A program made the position numbers and the translations under genes. A DNA stretch of 64,000 nt from Nocardia altamirensis NBRC 108246. Its GTDB lineage: Bacteria; Actinomycetota; Actinomycetes; Mycobacteriales; Mycobacteriaceae. The stretch spans positions 62,001 through 126,000 of the forward strand of contig NZ_BDAY01000014.1 in the NCBI RefSeq assembly GCF_001612685.1. The letters are read 5' to 3'. Below the pieces are notes generated by a model. The model made no database searches. It saw only the letters and a list, made by a program, of their open reading frames with translations, and was not told the DNA's origin. This document shows, piece by piece, positions 35,055 through 43,768 of the stretch (position 1 is the stretch's first letter; the number at the start of each line of letters is the position of its first letter).

Positions 35055-35725
35055 GGTCGAGTCCAATCGTGCAGGGGCGGCGGTTATTCCACCTCGGGTG
35101 ATGCGATCCACAGTAATGGGGGTGTGGCTATCAGTTGGCAACGGTCGGCGGGCCTCGGTCCTGGGGAAATGCACAAGCATCCTGGTCTGTCGGCCAATTC
35201 GCGGTGTGCCCGCGATTGCTCGATGCGGTGAATTTCGACGGAGCCCGCCGTGATCGGCGCGTTAACAACGGGAGTCGCACGGCGTAGCAATGGACCGTTT
35301 GGGCCGTCGCTATTACTCTGACCGAGCGACACCGTCGGTAATGACAAAACTCGGGAGTGTGCCAGGCTCGGATATCACCGGTATTCACAGGAAAACTCTG
35401 ACGGAAACAGACAATTCGACGCCTGCCACGCGATCAGCGGCCGGGCGGATCGATACGTGCCGAGGCCGAGGTTGGCGAAGTGCCACACCGAAAGTGCCTG
35501 GCCTGAGGCTTGTTCGGCTCGACAGACAGTCCAGGATGGGTGAGCTGGCCATCCGGGACCCCGCGCAACGCGGACCAATGCAATTCATATAGAACATGCA
35601 GATGTCGACGGCGCTGTCGAACCGGCTCGGCCATTTCTAATTACGAGTTAAGTTCCGCTTAACGGCCGCGCGTTTGAAATGTAGACACCATAGAATTCCC
35701 GCGATGCAGTGGAGGTAGGACACCA
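35055..35725. other. Long divergent intergenic region
   Basis: About 670 bases between the minus-strand SGNH esterase and the plus-strand secretory lipase. Several frames of 60-100 codons exist but show skewed composition and no ribosome sites, so I do not call genes. The only clear element is the inverted repeat at 35647-35663. The length suggests promoters for both genes and perhaps an undetected small RNA. Confidence 0.4.
35647..35663 (+). promoter_or_regulatory. Inverted repeat GTTAAG-N5-CTTAAC upstream of the secretory lipase
   Basis: A perfect 6+6 palindrome with a 5-base spacer, 63 bases before the lipase start and within an AT-rich stretch. Its size and place fit an operator for a dimeric repressor such as a TetR-family protein; no adjacent regulator gene is present. 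Confidence 0.4.
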
Positions 35726-36973
35726 GTGGGCAGAAGACTTTTCCGGCAGGCGAGCAGTGGCAGGAAATTCCGGTCGCTGCGCGCCGCGTTGGGCGTGCTG
35801 ACGATGGGCGCGGTCATGGTCTCCGCGGGCACGGTGACCGCCAGTGCCCAGCCGGTCTGGCCGAATCCGGACCCGGACCCGTTCTACGCGGCGCCCGCCG
35901 ACATCGGCAGCAAATCCAACGGTGACGTGCTCAGTGTCCGTCCGATGCCGGGACTGTGGTTCTTCCCCGGCGCCAAGGTCACCCTGGTCAAGTTCCGCTC
36001 GACCAACTCGGCGGGCAAGCCGATCGCCGCGACCACCACGGTGCTCACGCCGCTGCTGCACCGCGCCGACGCGCCGCTGCTGAGCTTCCAGCACATCATC
36101 AACGGGCTCGGCACCCAGTGCGCCATCTCGCACGGCCTCTACGCCAACGACCCGAACTTCATCGTTCCGTTCGCGCCTGCGTTGAACGTTGCGCTGCAGC
36201 GTGGTTGGAGCGTCGCGCTGCCCGATCACCTCGGCCCCAACAGCGCCTACGGTGCGGCGAAGCTGGGCGGCAAGATCACCCTCGACGGCATCCGTGCCGC
36301 ACAGCGACTGCCGGAACTCAGCCTCGGCAAGAGCCCGGTCGCGCTGTCCGGCTACTCCGGTGGCGGCATGGCGACCGCATGGGCGGCCGCGCTCGCGCCG
36401 AAGTACGCGCCGGAACTGAACATCGTCGGTTCCGCCCAGGGTGGTGTCCCGATGAACCTGACCACGATGGGTTGGGCGATCGGCCACAACAAGCACCCGG
36501 CGTTCGGTCTCGGCATGGCCGCCGTGGTCGGCCTGGAGCGCGAATACCCCGACCGGTTGCCGATGAGCAGCGCGTTGAACGATCGTGGCATCGCCGCGGT
36601 CAACGCCATCGCCAACTCCTGCACCAATGACCTGCTCGCGAAGGGCGTCGGCCACGACCTCGACGAGTACGCGAAAGACTTTGTGCTCGCCAACGACCCG
36701 AAGGCATGGGCGGTCGCGGACGAGAACAGCGTCGAGCTCTACGACGGTATTCCGCAGACGCCGATCTTCGAATGGCACTCGCCGCAGGACAACGTCATCC
36801 CGCTCGACGCGATCGTCAGCACGAACCGTCGGTACTGCAACGCCGGTGTGAAGGTGCAGGCCGAGCTCTACCCGACACCCGACCACCTGACCGCCGCCGA
36901 GCTCGGCATTCCGTCGATGCTCAACTGGCTCGACGGACGGTTCCGCGGGGTGCCCGCGCCGAGCAACTGCTAG
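35726..36973 (+). CDS. Secretory lipase, LIP family
   Basis: A 415-residue exported triacylglycerol lipase of the LIP family (PF03583), common in Nocardia, Rhodococcus and mycobacteria. The signal peptide spans about residues 1-42 (hydrophobic ALGVLTMGAVMVSAGTV, cleavage after ASAQ). The nucleophile elbow is LSGYSGGGMAT. The acid is likely the Asp of HSPQDNVIP and the His that of PTPDHLTAAE. LPDHLGPNSAYGA and NGLGTQCAISH are family features. The GTG at 35726 follows GGAGGTAGG at good spacing. Confidence 0.9.
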   Translation: MGRRLFRQASSGRKFRSLRAALGVLTMGAVMVSAGTVTASAQPVWPNPDPDPFYAAPADIGSKSNGDVLSVRPMPGLWFFPGAKVTLVKFRSTNSAGKPIAATTTVLTPLLHRADAPLLSFQHIINGLGTQCAISHGLYANDPNFIVPFAPALNVALQRGWSVALPDHLGPNSAYGAAKLGGKITLDGIRAAQRLPELSLGKSPVALSGYSGGGMATAWAAALAPKYAPELNIVGSAQGGVPMNLTTMGWAIGHNKHPAFGLGMAAVVGLEREYPDRLPMSSALNDRGIAAVNAIANSCTNDLLAKGVGHDLDEYAKDFVLANDPKAWAVADENSVELYDGIPQTPIFEWHSPQDNVIPLDAIVSTNRRYCNAGVKVQAELYPTPDHLTAAELGIPSMLNWLDGRFRGVPAPSNC

Positions 36974-36997
36974 CACCTACTCGGCTCTGATTCCGGC

Positions 36998-37034
36998 GCG
37001 GCCGGTCGACGCTCTCGTTGCGTCGGCCGGCCGC
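36998..37034. terminator. Stem-loop between convergent genes
   Basis: A 15-base-pair stem (GCGGCCGGTCGACGC with its complement, one wobble pair) and a 7-base loop, between the lipase stop (36973) and the stop of the minus-strand peptidase gene (37080). There is no strong T-run; it probably serves both genes. Confidence 0.55.
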
Positions 37035-37079
37035 GGTGCGTTTCGCGGTCGAACAGTCCGCTCGCACACGCGGATTCGA

Positions 37080-37949
37080 CTATCGAGTGGTGAGCGCGAT
37101 GACTTCCGCGGCATCGACCAGCAGTGCGTCGGGGGCCTGCTTGCCGGTGATCGCGAGATAGGAGTCGACCAGCCGGTTGCCGACGGCGTAGCCCGCTCCG
37201 GTCGGCAGGCCGACCGGGTTGCCGCCGAACTTGGCCGCGATCGCGTCACCGAGCACGTACGAGGCGAAATTCTCCATCCCCCGGATATCAAGCCCCGCAA
37301 CAACTTTGTCGTACACCGCGTCGTCGTGCAGCGACGGCGTCCCGATCCTGGCGTAACCGAGATCGCCGTGCAGATGCCGGGCGAACGCGTCCGCGAGCCC
37401 CTCGCTGACGACGTGCTCGCCGACCGTCACCGTCGCCGGATCCCACCGCACGTTGCTGTAGCGCAGGTTGTGGTTCAGCTCGTGCGCGGCCGTCGCCTCC
37501 AGCCGCGCCAGGTTCTCCGCGCTCGGCCAGAACGCGAACCACAGGTATCCCGACATGCCGCCACTCGCGGTCATGCCGAGCGCCACGTCCATGAAGTGCG
37601 CATCGGAGTTGTCCCCCAACACGATCAGCGCCGTGATGTCGGGAACCACGATGTCCGGCGTCGCCGCCAACTGCACCGCGAGCGCCGCGTTCAGCGCCCC
37701 CTCGATCCGCTCCCAGGCTCCTGCCTCGTGCAGCGTCGTCAGCCCGGCCAGCGCGCCCTCGACCTCCCGATCGACCCGGAACCCACTGCTCATGTGATGC
37801 ACCTGCACCAAGTCCTGCGCGCCAGGCATGTACTTGTACATGTCCGCGATCGGCTCGAGCATCGCCTGCAGGAGCGCGGGGCGATCGGCAAGCGGCGCCG
37901 TCAGGATGGCGCGCATCGAGCTATAGCTGTCCAACACCGTGATCGTCAC
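37080..37949 (-). CDS. DUF2268 putative zinc-dependent peptidase
   Basis: A 289-residue protein with a gluzincin-type HExxH variant HELNHN (EATAAHELNHNLRYS) and a downstream VVSEGLADAFARHL that would give the third metal ligand, both characteristic of DUF2268 proteins. There is no signal peptide. No peptidase activity is shown for most members, so function is inferred from the metal site. The start at GTG 37949 has only a weak ribosome site, but the frame begins there. Confidence 0.78.
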   Translation of the reverse strand: MTITVLDSYSSMRAILTAPLADRPALLQAMLEPIADMYKYMPGAQDLVQVHHMSSGFRVDREVEGALAGLTTLHEAGAWERIEGALNAALAVQLAATPDIVVPDITALIVLGDNSDAHFMDVALGMTASGGMSGYLWFAFWPSAENLARLEATAAHELNHNLRYSNVRWDPATVTVGEHVVSEGLADAFARHLHGDLGYARIGTPSLHDDAVYDKVVAGLDIRGMENFASYVLGDAIAAKFGGNPVGLPTGAGYAVGNRLVDSYLAITGKQAPDALLVDAAEVIALTTR

Positions 37950-38152
37950 GCCCGAAACGCTAATCCCTGACGCACGGTCAAGGTCAACCCATTTACTGCG
38001 TGTCCAACCAGGGTCGAGGGCACCTGCCAGCCGACACGGTGGGTCAGCCTTCGCCCGCTGCGATGTAGCCCATTCCCTGGAAATAGGCGAGACAGGGTGT
38101 TACTGTAAACGTGTGTCACATTAAACATTGAGTCGGATATGAGGTAGACGTC

Positions 38153-39151
38153 ATGGCAACTCAGTCGGCAACGGCGCCGTCGAGCACCGCGAAACAGGGC
38201 ACCTACGCGGCCATCTTGACGACACTGTCGGAAGGGTCGGTGAACAAGCACTTCGACCCGTATATCGATATTGACTGGGAGTCGCCCGAGTGGGCGATCA
38301 TCCCGAACGATCCGCGCTGGATCCTCCCCGCCTCCGCCGATCCGCTCGGCGCGCATCCCTGGTACCTGGCGCTGCCCGAGGACCGCAAGATCGAGATCGG
38401 GATGTGGCGGCAGGCCAATATCGCGAAGGTGGGGCTGCAGTTCGAGCAGCTGCTCATCGGTGGGGTGATGAACTACCTGTTCGCCAAGGTGCCCAACGGA
38501 TCTCGCGAATTCCGTTACCTCAACCACGAGGTCGCCGAAGAGATCAACCACACCCAGATGTTCCAAGAGATGGTGAACCGCATCGGCGCGGACGTGCCTG
38601 GCATGGGCTCGGTGATGCGGCTGCTCGGATCGCTGGTGCCGCTGCTCGGCCGCTACTTCCCGACGACCTTCTTCGTCGCCGTCCTCGCGGGCGAGGAGCC
38701 GATCGACCACGTGCAGAAGTCGATGTTGCGCGGCGGTGAGACCGTGCACCCGATCATGCGCGACGTGATGCGCATTCACATCGCCGAGGAAGCACGGCAC
38801 ATCTCCTTCGCACACGAATACCTGCGTCACCGGGTCCCCGAACTGGGCTTCGTCCAGCGAAGCACCCTGTCGCTCGCCTATCCCATCATCATGTTCATCG
38901 CCTGCGACCTGATCGTGAAGCCGCCGCGCTCGCTGTTCAGCGAGTTCGACATTCCGCGTCACATCCGCCGAGAGTTGTTCTGGCGCAGCCCAGAAGCTCG
39001 CGCTCGCCGCCGCGACTACTTCGGCGAAGCCCGCATGCTCGCCACCGACATCGGCCTGATGAACCCGGTGGCCAAACTCCTCTGGCGCACCCTCCGCATC
39101 GACGGCAGCCTCGCCCGCTACCGCGGCGAACCCATCCGCACCGCCGCCTGA
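38153..39151 (+). CDS. AurF-like diiron N-oxygenase
   Basis: A 332-residue cytoplasmic non-heme diiron oxygenase of the p-aminobenzoate N-oxygenase (AurF, PF11583) family, which oxidises arylamines or other amines to nitro or hydroxylamine compounds. All expected ligands are visible: E98 (LQFEQLL), E130 and H133 (EINH), E181 or E182 (LAGEEP), and H209, E213 and H216 in IHIAEEARHISFA. The ATG at 38153 has GAGGTAG seven bases upstream. No biosynthetic partner is adjacent, so the substrate is open; a terminator follows directly. Confidence 0.88.
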   Translation: MATQSATAPSSTAKQGTYAAILTTLSEGSVNKHFDPYIDIDWESPEWAIIPNDPRWILPASADPLGAHPWYLALPEDRKIEIGMWRQANIAKVGLQFEQLLIGGVMNYLFAKVPNGSREFRYLNHEVAEEINHTQMFQEMVNRIGADVPGMGSVMRLLGSLVPLLGRYFPTTFFVAVLAGEEPIDHVQKSMLRGGETVHPIMRDVMRIHIAEEARHISFAHEYLRHRVPELGFVQRSTLSLAYPIIMFIACDLIVKPPRSLFSEFDIPRHIRRELFWRSPEARARRRDYFGEARMLATDIGLMNPVAKLLWRTLRIDGSLARYRGEPIRTAA

Positions 39152-39163
39152 CCCACCCCCACC

Positions 39164-39199
39164 CTGAGCACGGCCGCACCCCTCGGCGGCCGTGCTCAG
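39164..39199 (+). terminator. Stem-loop terminator after the AurF-like gene
   Basis: A perfect 13-base-pair stem CTGAGCACGGCCG/CGGCCGTGCTCAG with a 10-base loop, beginning 12 bases after the stop codon and followed by TTGTCT. Confidence 0.75.
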
Positions 39200-39323
39200 T
39201 TGTCTGCACTCCACACCATGTCGCGCCGAATCGTGGGGGTGTTTCGGCCTGGGCCGAATGTTGGTGCGTCCGTCGACTCTTCGTTCATAGGCTGGCTGAG
39301 CAGCGACAATGAGGAGTACGGAC

Positions 39324-39551
39324 ATGGTGAAGGATGTGGCGGTGCCTGGCCAGGGTGGCCTTGCGGTGGCGGTGGCGCGGATGGTCGATCGGCTCGTGGC
39401 GGAATGGACGGCGGGGCAGCAGCGGTTGACATCGACACGGTCCCGTAGCGGCGACGCTGCGGCGACGAGCCTGCGGGAGCGGCCGAACGCCGAGGATCTG
39501 TTGATGCGGGTGGATCCGTTGATCGCAGTTCGGTGGCGCGGTTCGTGGTGA
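39324..39551 (+). CDS. Small hypothetical protein
   Basis: A 75-residue basic protein with an amphipathic helix near the start (GGLAVAVARMVDRLVAEW) and a polar Arg/Ser-rich remainder. The main support is an excellent ribosome site, GAGGAG seven bases before the ATG, and its place just upstream of the ArsR-type regulator gene on the same strand. No domain is recognised. Confidence 0.45.
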   Translation: MVKDVAVPGQGGLAVAVARMVDRLVAEWTAGQQRLTSTRSRSGDAAATSLRERPNAEDLLMRVDPLIAVRWRGSW

Positions 39552-39600
39552 GCGCGCGTACGTTGAGACGGTATCGGGTGACGATGATGCGGGGCGATCG

Positions 39601-40623
39601 ATGAAGCGAATCTTTTTGACACCGGAGGATTTGCTGCGTGTGCGGATCGGTGCGCCGCTCGGCGCTCTCGGCGAGACGATGCTGGCCAGCCGGATCGTGC
39701 AGCGCAAGAACGTGGCTGGGTTCTCCGGCTGGCGCAACCAGGTGCGTGCGTCGATTCCCGCCGACTTCGGTGTGCTCGCCGACATTCTGCCCGTCGACGA
39801 CGGGTTCCTCGATCTGATCACGCCGACCCGCGGTGCACGCTCGATGTCCGCGGGAATCGAGGCGTTGCATCTCGCCTCCCGCATCGAACTGCGCAACGAG
39901 GTCGACAACGTCATCCGGCACCGCGCCGAACTCGGCCGCACGCCGATGCCGAACTGGATCGAGGAACTGTCCGGTCGGGACGGCGCGGCACGCCAGCAGG
40001 TCGCGTCCGCCGTCGAATCGTTCCACGCGGTGGCCTTCGGCGGCCGGTGGGCGCACATTCAGGCGTACCTCGAAGCGGCCGCCGAACGGATGGCGCGCAC
40101 CATGGCCACCGAAGGCGTCGAGCAGATGTTCGCGGGGCTGCACCCGCACGTGCGGTGGCGAGCACCCATCCTCGAAGTGCGACGGCATATGGCATGCCAC
40201 AACGAAAACCCCGAGGGCAGTGGGCTGATCATCATCCCCTCGCTGTTCGCCTGGCCCGAACCGCTCACGCTGCACTCGACCGTCGACAAGGACTTGCCGC
40301 TGACCCTGGTCGTTCCGGTCTTGCGCGATATCGGCGATTTCGCCGCGGTCTGGGGTCCGCGCCCGACCAACGAGGCGTTGACCGCCCTGCTCGGCCGGAC
40401 CAGGGCGGGTGCACTCCAGGTGATCGCGGAAGGCTGCAGCACGACCGAACTTGCACGGCGACTTGGTGTTTCACCGGCGACGGCCAGCGAGCACGCGTCG
40501 ATCCTGCGCGAAGCCGGACTCGTCGACAGCTGGCGGCATCGCAATGCGATGCGGCACGAGGTGACGACGCTCGGCTCCGCATTGCTCGACGGCGATCTCG
40601 GCAGCAGTGCGCGGATCGCCTGA
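39601..40623 (+). CDS. ArsR-type winged-helix transcriptional regulator with N-terminal domain
   Basis: A 340-residue regulator. About residues 1-245 form an unassigned domain of the kind found in many Streptomyces and Nocardia regulators. Residues about 260-330 form an ArsR-like winged helix (LQVIAEGCSTTELARRLGVS, then SEHASILREAGLVDSWRHRN). No metal-binding Cys cluster is seen, so the signal is probably not a metal. The ATG at 39601 is taken. The target may be the EamA transporter gene downstream or the oxygenase gene upstream; no operator is obvious. Confidence 0.8.
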   Translation: MKRIFLTPEDLLRVRIGAPLGALGETMLASRIVQRKNVAGFSGWRNQVRASIPADFGVLADILPVDDGFLDLITPTRGARSMSAGIEALHLASRIELRNEVDNVIRHRAELGRTPMPNWIEELSGRDGAARQQVASAVESFHAVAFGGRWAHIQAYLEAAAERMARTMATEGVEQMFAGLHPHVRWRAPILEVRRHMACHNENPEGSGLIIIPSLFAWPEPLTLHSTVDKDLPLTLVVPVLRDIGDFAAVWGPRPTNEALTALLGRTRAGALQVIAEGCSTTELARRLGVSPATASEHASILREAGLVDSWRHRNAMRHEVTTLGSALLDGDLGSSARIA

Positions 40624-40708
40624 CGTCTCGACGGCGGCCTCGGCAGTGGCTGATGCCTCGTCCGAAAACCGCGTGAGTTCTGGGTGGCGATGATCTAGCG
40701 TTCGGTCA

Positions 40709-41632
40709 ATGGATCGAGTTGTCGGGGCCGGTGATCGAAGGGCCCTTGCGGCTGCTGCCGTCACCGTGGTGCTGTGGGCGTCCGCCTTCGTGTTCATTCG
40801 TGCTGCGGGAGCAGACTTCTCGCCGGGTGCGCTGGCGTTCGGTCGACTGCTGACCGCGTCGGTCGCGCTGGTGGTGATCCTGATCGTCACCGGGGAGGGG
40901 ATGCCCGCGCGTGGTGCGTGGCGCGGCATTCTCATTTCGGGCGTGCTGTGGTTCGGGGTGTACATGGTGGCGTTGAACTGGGGTGAGCGCTACCTGGACG
41001 CGGGCACCGCGGCGATGGTGATCAACATCGGGCCGGTGCTGATCGCACTGCTTGGCGGGCTTGTGCTCGGCGAAGGCTTTCCGTCGCGGCTGATGGCGGG
41101 AATTGCCGTGTCCTTCGGCGGCGCGATCGTGGTCGGGCTGTCGAACTCCGGTGGCGGCAGCGCGGCGATCCTGGGTGTCGTGCTCTGTCTCACCGCCGCC
41201 GCGGCATGGGCGATCGCGGTGGTTGCCCAAAAGCCAACGCTCGCCCACGCATCGGCGCTTCAGGTAACCACCGGCGGTTGCGTCGTCGGCACCATCGCGT
41301 GCGTCCCCTTCGCGGGCCAGCTGGTCAGCGAAGCAGCCGTTGCCCCGCTCTCGTCGACCCTGAGCGTCATCTACCTGGGCGTATTCCCCACCGCGCTGGC
41401 GTTCACCACCTGGGCCTACGCTCTCGCCCGCACCACCGCAGGCAAAATGGGCGTCACGACGTACGTGGTCCCCGCCCTCGTAGTCCTGATGTCCTGGATC
41501 GCCCTCCGCGAAGTCCCCACCCCGCTGGCCGTAGTGGGCGGCCTGCTGTGTCTGGCAGGCGTAGCCATCACCCGCTCCCGCCCCACCGAACCCGAAGACG
41601 CCCCACCCCCGCGCATCCCCAACCGCACCTGA
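40709..41632 (+). CDS. EamA-family (DMT) transporter
   Basis: A 307-residue inner-membrane protein of the drug/metabolite transporter superfamily with ten predicted helices in two EamA repeats (WASAFVFIRAAG and ALNWGERYLDAGTAAMVIN in the first; LSSTLSVIYLGVFPTALAF and VTTYVVPALVVLMSWIALRE in the second). Substrate is unknown. The ATG at 40709 lies seven bases after TAGCGT, a fair -10 element, and has no ribosome site, so a leaderless transcript is likely. Confidence 0.88.
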   Translation: MDRVVGAGDRRALAAAAVTVVLWASAFVFIRAAGADFSPGALAFGRLLTASVALVVILIVTGEGMPARGAWRGILISGVLWFGVYMVALNWGERYLDAGTAAMVINIGPVLIALLGGLVLGEGFPSRLMAGIAVSFGGAIVVGLSNSGGGSAAILGVVLCLTAAAAWAIAVVAQKPTLAHASALQVTTGGCVVGTIACVPFAGQLVSEAAVAPLSSTLSVIYLGVFPTALAFTTWAYALARTTAGKMGVTTYVVPALVVLMSWIALREVPTPLAVVGGLLCLAGVAITRSRPTEPEDAPPPRIPNRT

Positions 41633-41833
41633 CCCGCCGTCGGCCGCGCTCGCCTGCCCGGCGCTGAGCCACCCTGTCGCGAGTGGCACATGGCTGCGGC
41701 GAAGTGCGAGAAGAGCTCTCCATGGTGTGCCACTCGTTGGCGGCGAGGCTGGGGGAGATGGGTCGCCTACCATGGGCGCTGCTGACGACCTCGAGTCGGC
41801 GGATCTTGTGCGAACCGATGGGAAGAGGCGGGC

Positions 41834-42478
41834 GTGATAGGGGATCGGGAGGCGCGCAGCGGTCGGGTGGGTACGCGGCGGCGTTGGGTGCGCGGGTTGC
41901 TCAGGGCGGGGGTCCTCGCGGTGACCGGCCTTGTGGTGCTGGTGGTGGGGGCCAACGTTCGGCTGTGGATGTTGTCGAACGGGCATCGGTTCGAGGTCGG
42001 GGCGGCGCCCTCGGTCCCGGTGGTGATCGTGCCCGGCGCGAAGGTGGGGCCGGATAGTAAGCCGATGGCGTACCTGCGTGGGCGGCTGGACGTGGCGATC
42101 GAGCTGCTGCGAGCCGGGAAGGCGCGCGAGATTCTGGTCTCCGGTGATGCGGCGGGTACCTCGGGTGATGAAATCGCCTCGATGACAAAGTATCTCGCGG
42201 ATCATGGGGTCGACCCCGCGCTCGTCCGCACCGACGGCGCCGGGCTGTCCACTCGCGCGACCTGCGAGCGGGCCAGGGAACTGTTCGGCGTCGAACGCGC
42301 GATCATCGTCACCCAGCACCGGCATGTGCCCCGCGCCGTCGCGCTGTGCCGCGCCGCGGGCATCGATGCCGACGGAGTCACCGCCTACTGCGAGTGCCGC
42401 TGGACAACGCTGGTACGCAACAACATTCGCGAATGGCTCGCGGCCCCCAAGGCTGTCGTCGCACTCCTCCTCGACTAA
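41834..42478 (+). CDS. SanA/YdcF-like (DUF218) membrane protein
   Basis: A 214-residue protein with one N-terminal membrane segment (LLRAGVLAVTGLVVLVVGAN) and a DUF218 domain: VVIVPGAKV, LRGRLDVAIELLRAGKAREI, VSGDAAG, and VTQHRHVPRAVALCRAAGID. E. coli SanA of this family affects envelope permeability and vancomycin sensitivity at high temperature, so an envelope role is plausible. The GTG at 41834 follows GAAGAGG. Confidence 0.85.
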   Translation: MIGDREARSGRVGTRRRWVRGLLRAGVLAVTGLVVLVVGANVRLWMLSNGHRFEVGAAPSVPVVIVPGAKVGPDSKPMAYLRGRLDVAIELLRAGKAREILVSGDAAGTSGDEIASMTKYLADHGVDPALVRTDGAGLSTRATCERARELFGVERAIIVTQHRHVPRAVALCRAAGIDADGVTAYCECRWTTLVRNNIREWLAAPKAVVALLLD

Positions 42479-42561
42479 CCCCAACGTTCACAGCAGGGGT
42501 GCGAACCTCGGCCGTGCGCACGATCTGCCTGCTGGTCTGGTGGGATCACAGAGGGTTCCTA

Positions 42562-42593
42562 CTATTCACAGCGGCTGGAACGTTTGTGAATAG
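42562..42593. repeat. Inverted repeat CTATTCACA-N14-TGTGAATAG
   Basis: A perfect 9+9 inverted repeat in an otherwise featureless gap after the SanA-like gene. It could form a hairpin or bind a dimeric regulator. It is unusually AT-rich for this chromosome. No function can be assigned. Confidence 0.4.
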
Positions 42594-42643
42594 TTGACGG
42601 GGTTTGTGGGAGCTAGACCCCTCGGCGCGCGACCATCGCCTCG

Positions 42644-42683
42644 CAGAGCGACACCCGTGCCCGTAGGCATGGGTGTCGCTCTG
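42644..42683 (-). terminator. Strong stem-loop between convergent genes
   Basis: An 18-base-pair stem (CAGAGCGACACCCGTGCC with its complement, one wobble) and a 4-base loop, 16 bases beyond the stop codon of the minus-strand lipoprotein gene. There is no T-run; it could act for both converging genes. Confidence 0.65.
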
Positions 42684-42698
42684 AGTTGGTGCGAATCG

Positions 42699-43403
42699 TC
42701 AGTTGTCCGGCGGGAACTGGCCGTTCGCCTGGACCTTCGTTCCGGTCAAGGTGAAGGAGACGGTGTTCGGCCCGCCGGACGGGCAGCACAGCGCATCTTC
42801 GGGCTTCACCCAGCGATACTGCACTCGCACACTGTCTTTGGCGGTCTTCGCGAGCATCGTGGTGTAGCCGTAGGGCTTGGAAGTCGCGGTGCCGAGGTAT
42901 TTGCCGTCGGTGAAGAACAGGACGTGGTAGGCCGGGTGGCTACCTTTCCAGTCCACCAGCATCCAGGACAAGACGCCGTCGCAGCCCGAGTCGATCGGAT
43001 CGGTGCTTGCCGTCTCGATCACCCAGGGGTAGCCCTCTTTGTTCGGCGCGAGGCGGGCGAGCGCGGAGGTGGCGAGTTCGGAATTCAGGTCGAAGCACAA
43101 GCCGTGGCCGCTCCCGTAGGGACCCTTGCTCGGCGCGGGACCGGGAGCTGGCGCGGGACCGGGAGCCGGCGCGGGTTCGTCCTTGGTGACCGGAACGCTC
43201 GCGGGCGGCGGTCCGGACTGGTTCGGATTGGGTTGCGCTTGCGGCGGATCAGTGGGCTGGTCGGTGGCGTTGCCCGGCGTCGGCGCGGCCGAAGGGATCG
43301 GCGTTCTGGTCGCCTGCGGCGAGGTGGTGCTCGAACCGCACCCGCTTGCGCCGATGACGACGCTCGCGGCCAGTGCGGCGAATGCCCATGGCTTGATGTT
43401 CAT
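42699..43403 (-). CDS. LppP/LprE-type lipoprotein
   Basis: A 234-residue exported lipoprotein. The lipobox is VIGASGCG with Cys22. A long Pro/Ala/Gln-rich linker with PAPGPAPAPGPAP repeats (about residues 30-92) precedes a C-terminal domain of about 140 residues of the LppP/LprE family (CFDLNSELATSALARL, HVLFFTDGKYLGTATS, VQYRW) containing four Cys that probably pair. Its function in mycobacteria is unknown. The ATG at 43403 follows GGGGG. Confidence 0.85.
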   Translation of the reverse strand: MNIKPWAFAALAASVVIGASGCGSSTTSPQATRTPIPSAAPTPGNATDQPTDPPQAQPNPNQSGPPPASVPVTKDEPAPAPGPAPAPGPAPSKGPYGSGHGLCFDLNSELATSALARLAPNKEGYPWVIETASTDPIDSGCDGVLSWMLVDWKGSHPAYHVLFFTDGKYLGTATSKPYGYTTMLAKTAKDSVRVQYRWVKPEDALCCPSGGPNTVSFTLTGTKVQANGQFPPDN

Positions 43404-43768
43404 AGAACCCCCGGATGTCGATGTGGGTGGTTACCGGCTCCGAACGACCATGTCCTCCCACATAGTCCGCGAAGCCGGTGCGGACAACTGGAGATCGGAC
43501 GAATTATTTGGCGTGTTACACAGTCGCACGCAACCGACGAGGCGCTGAAATATCGGCCCCTAATGCTGGGGGCAGCCGTATGCACGGGAAACACCGTCGT
43601 CCTCGCCGCAGGGACAGCAAGGCCACCCGACCCCGCGAATCCCACTCGAACAGGATTCATCGGCTCTCTGTCCGGGTGTCGGGTTGATTCGGCGTGCCCT
43701 GCTGAGAAAAATGCTGATCGCCGAGCATGAGCGGCGACCAGAGTTCGGGTAGCGAGGGATGGACGTCC
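43404..43768. other. Intergenic region between divergent genes
   Basis: About 365 bases between the lipoprotein gene and the beta-lactamase-fold gene. Short frames exist on both strands but have no protein-like features. Presumably it holds the two promoters; I identify no operator. Confidence 0.35.

Noticed and set aside
35290..35592. 100-codon plus-strand frame in the long intergenic region
   Set aside because: No ribosome site, no protein-like pattern, and other frames of similar size on both strands.
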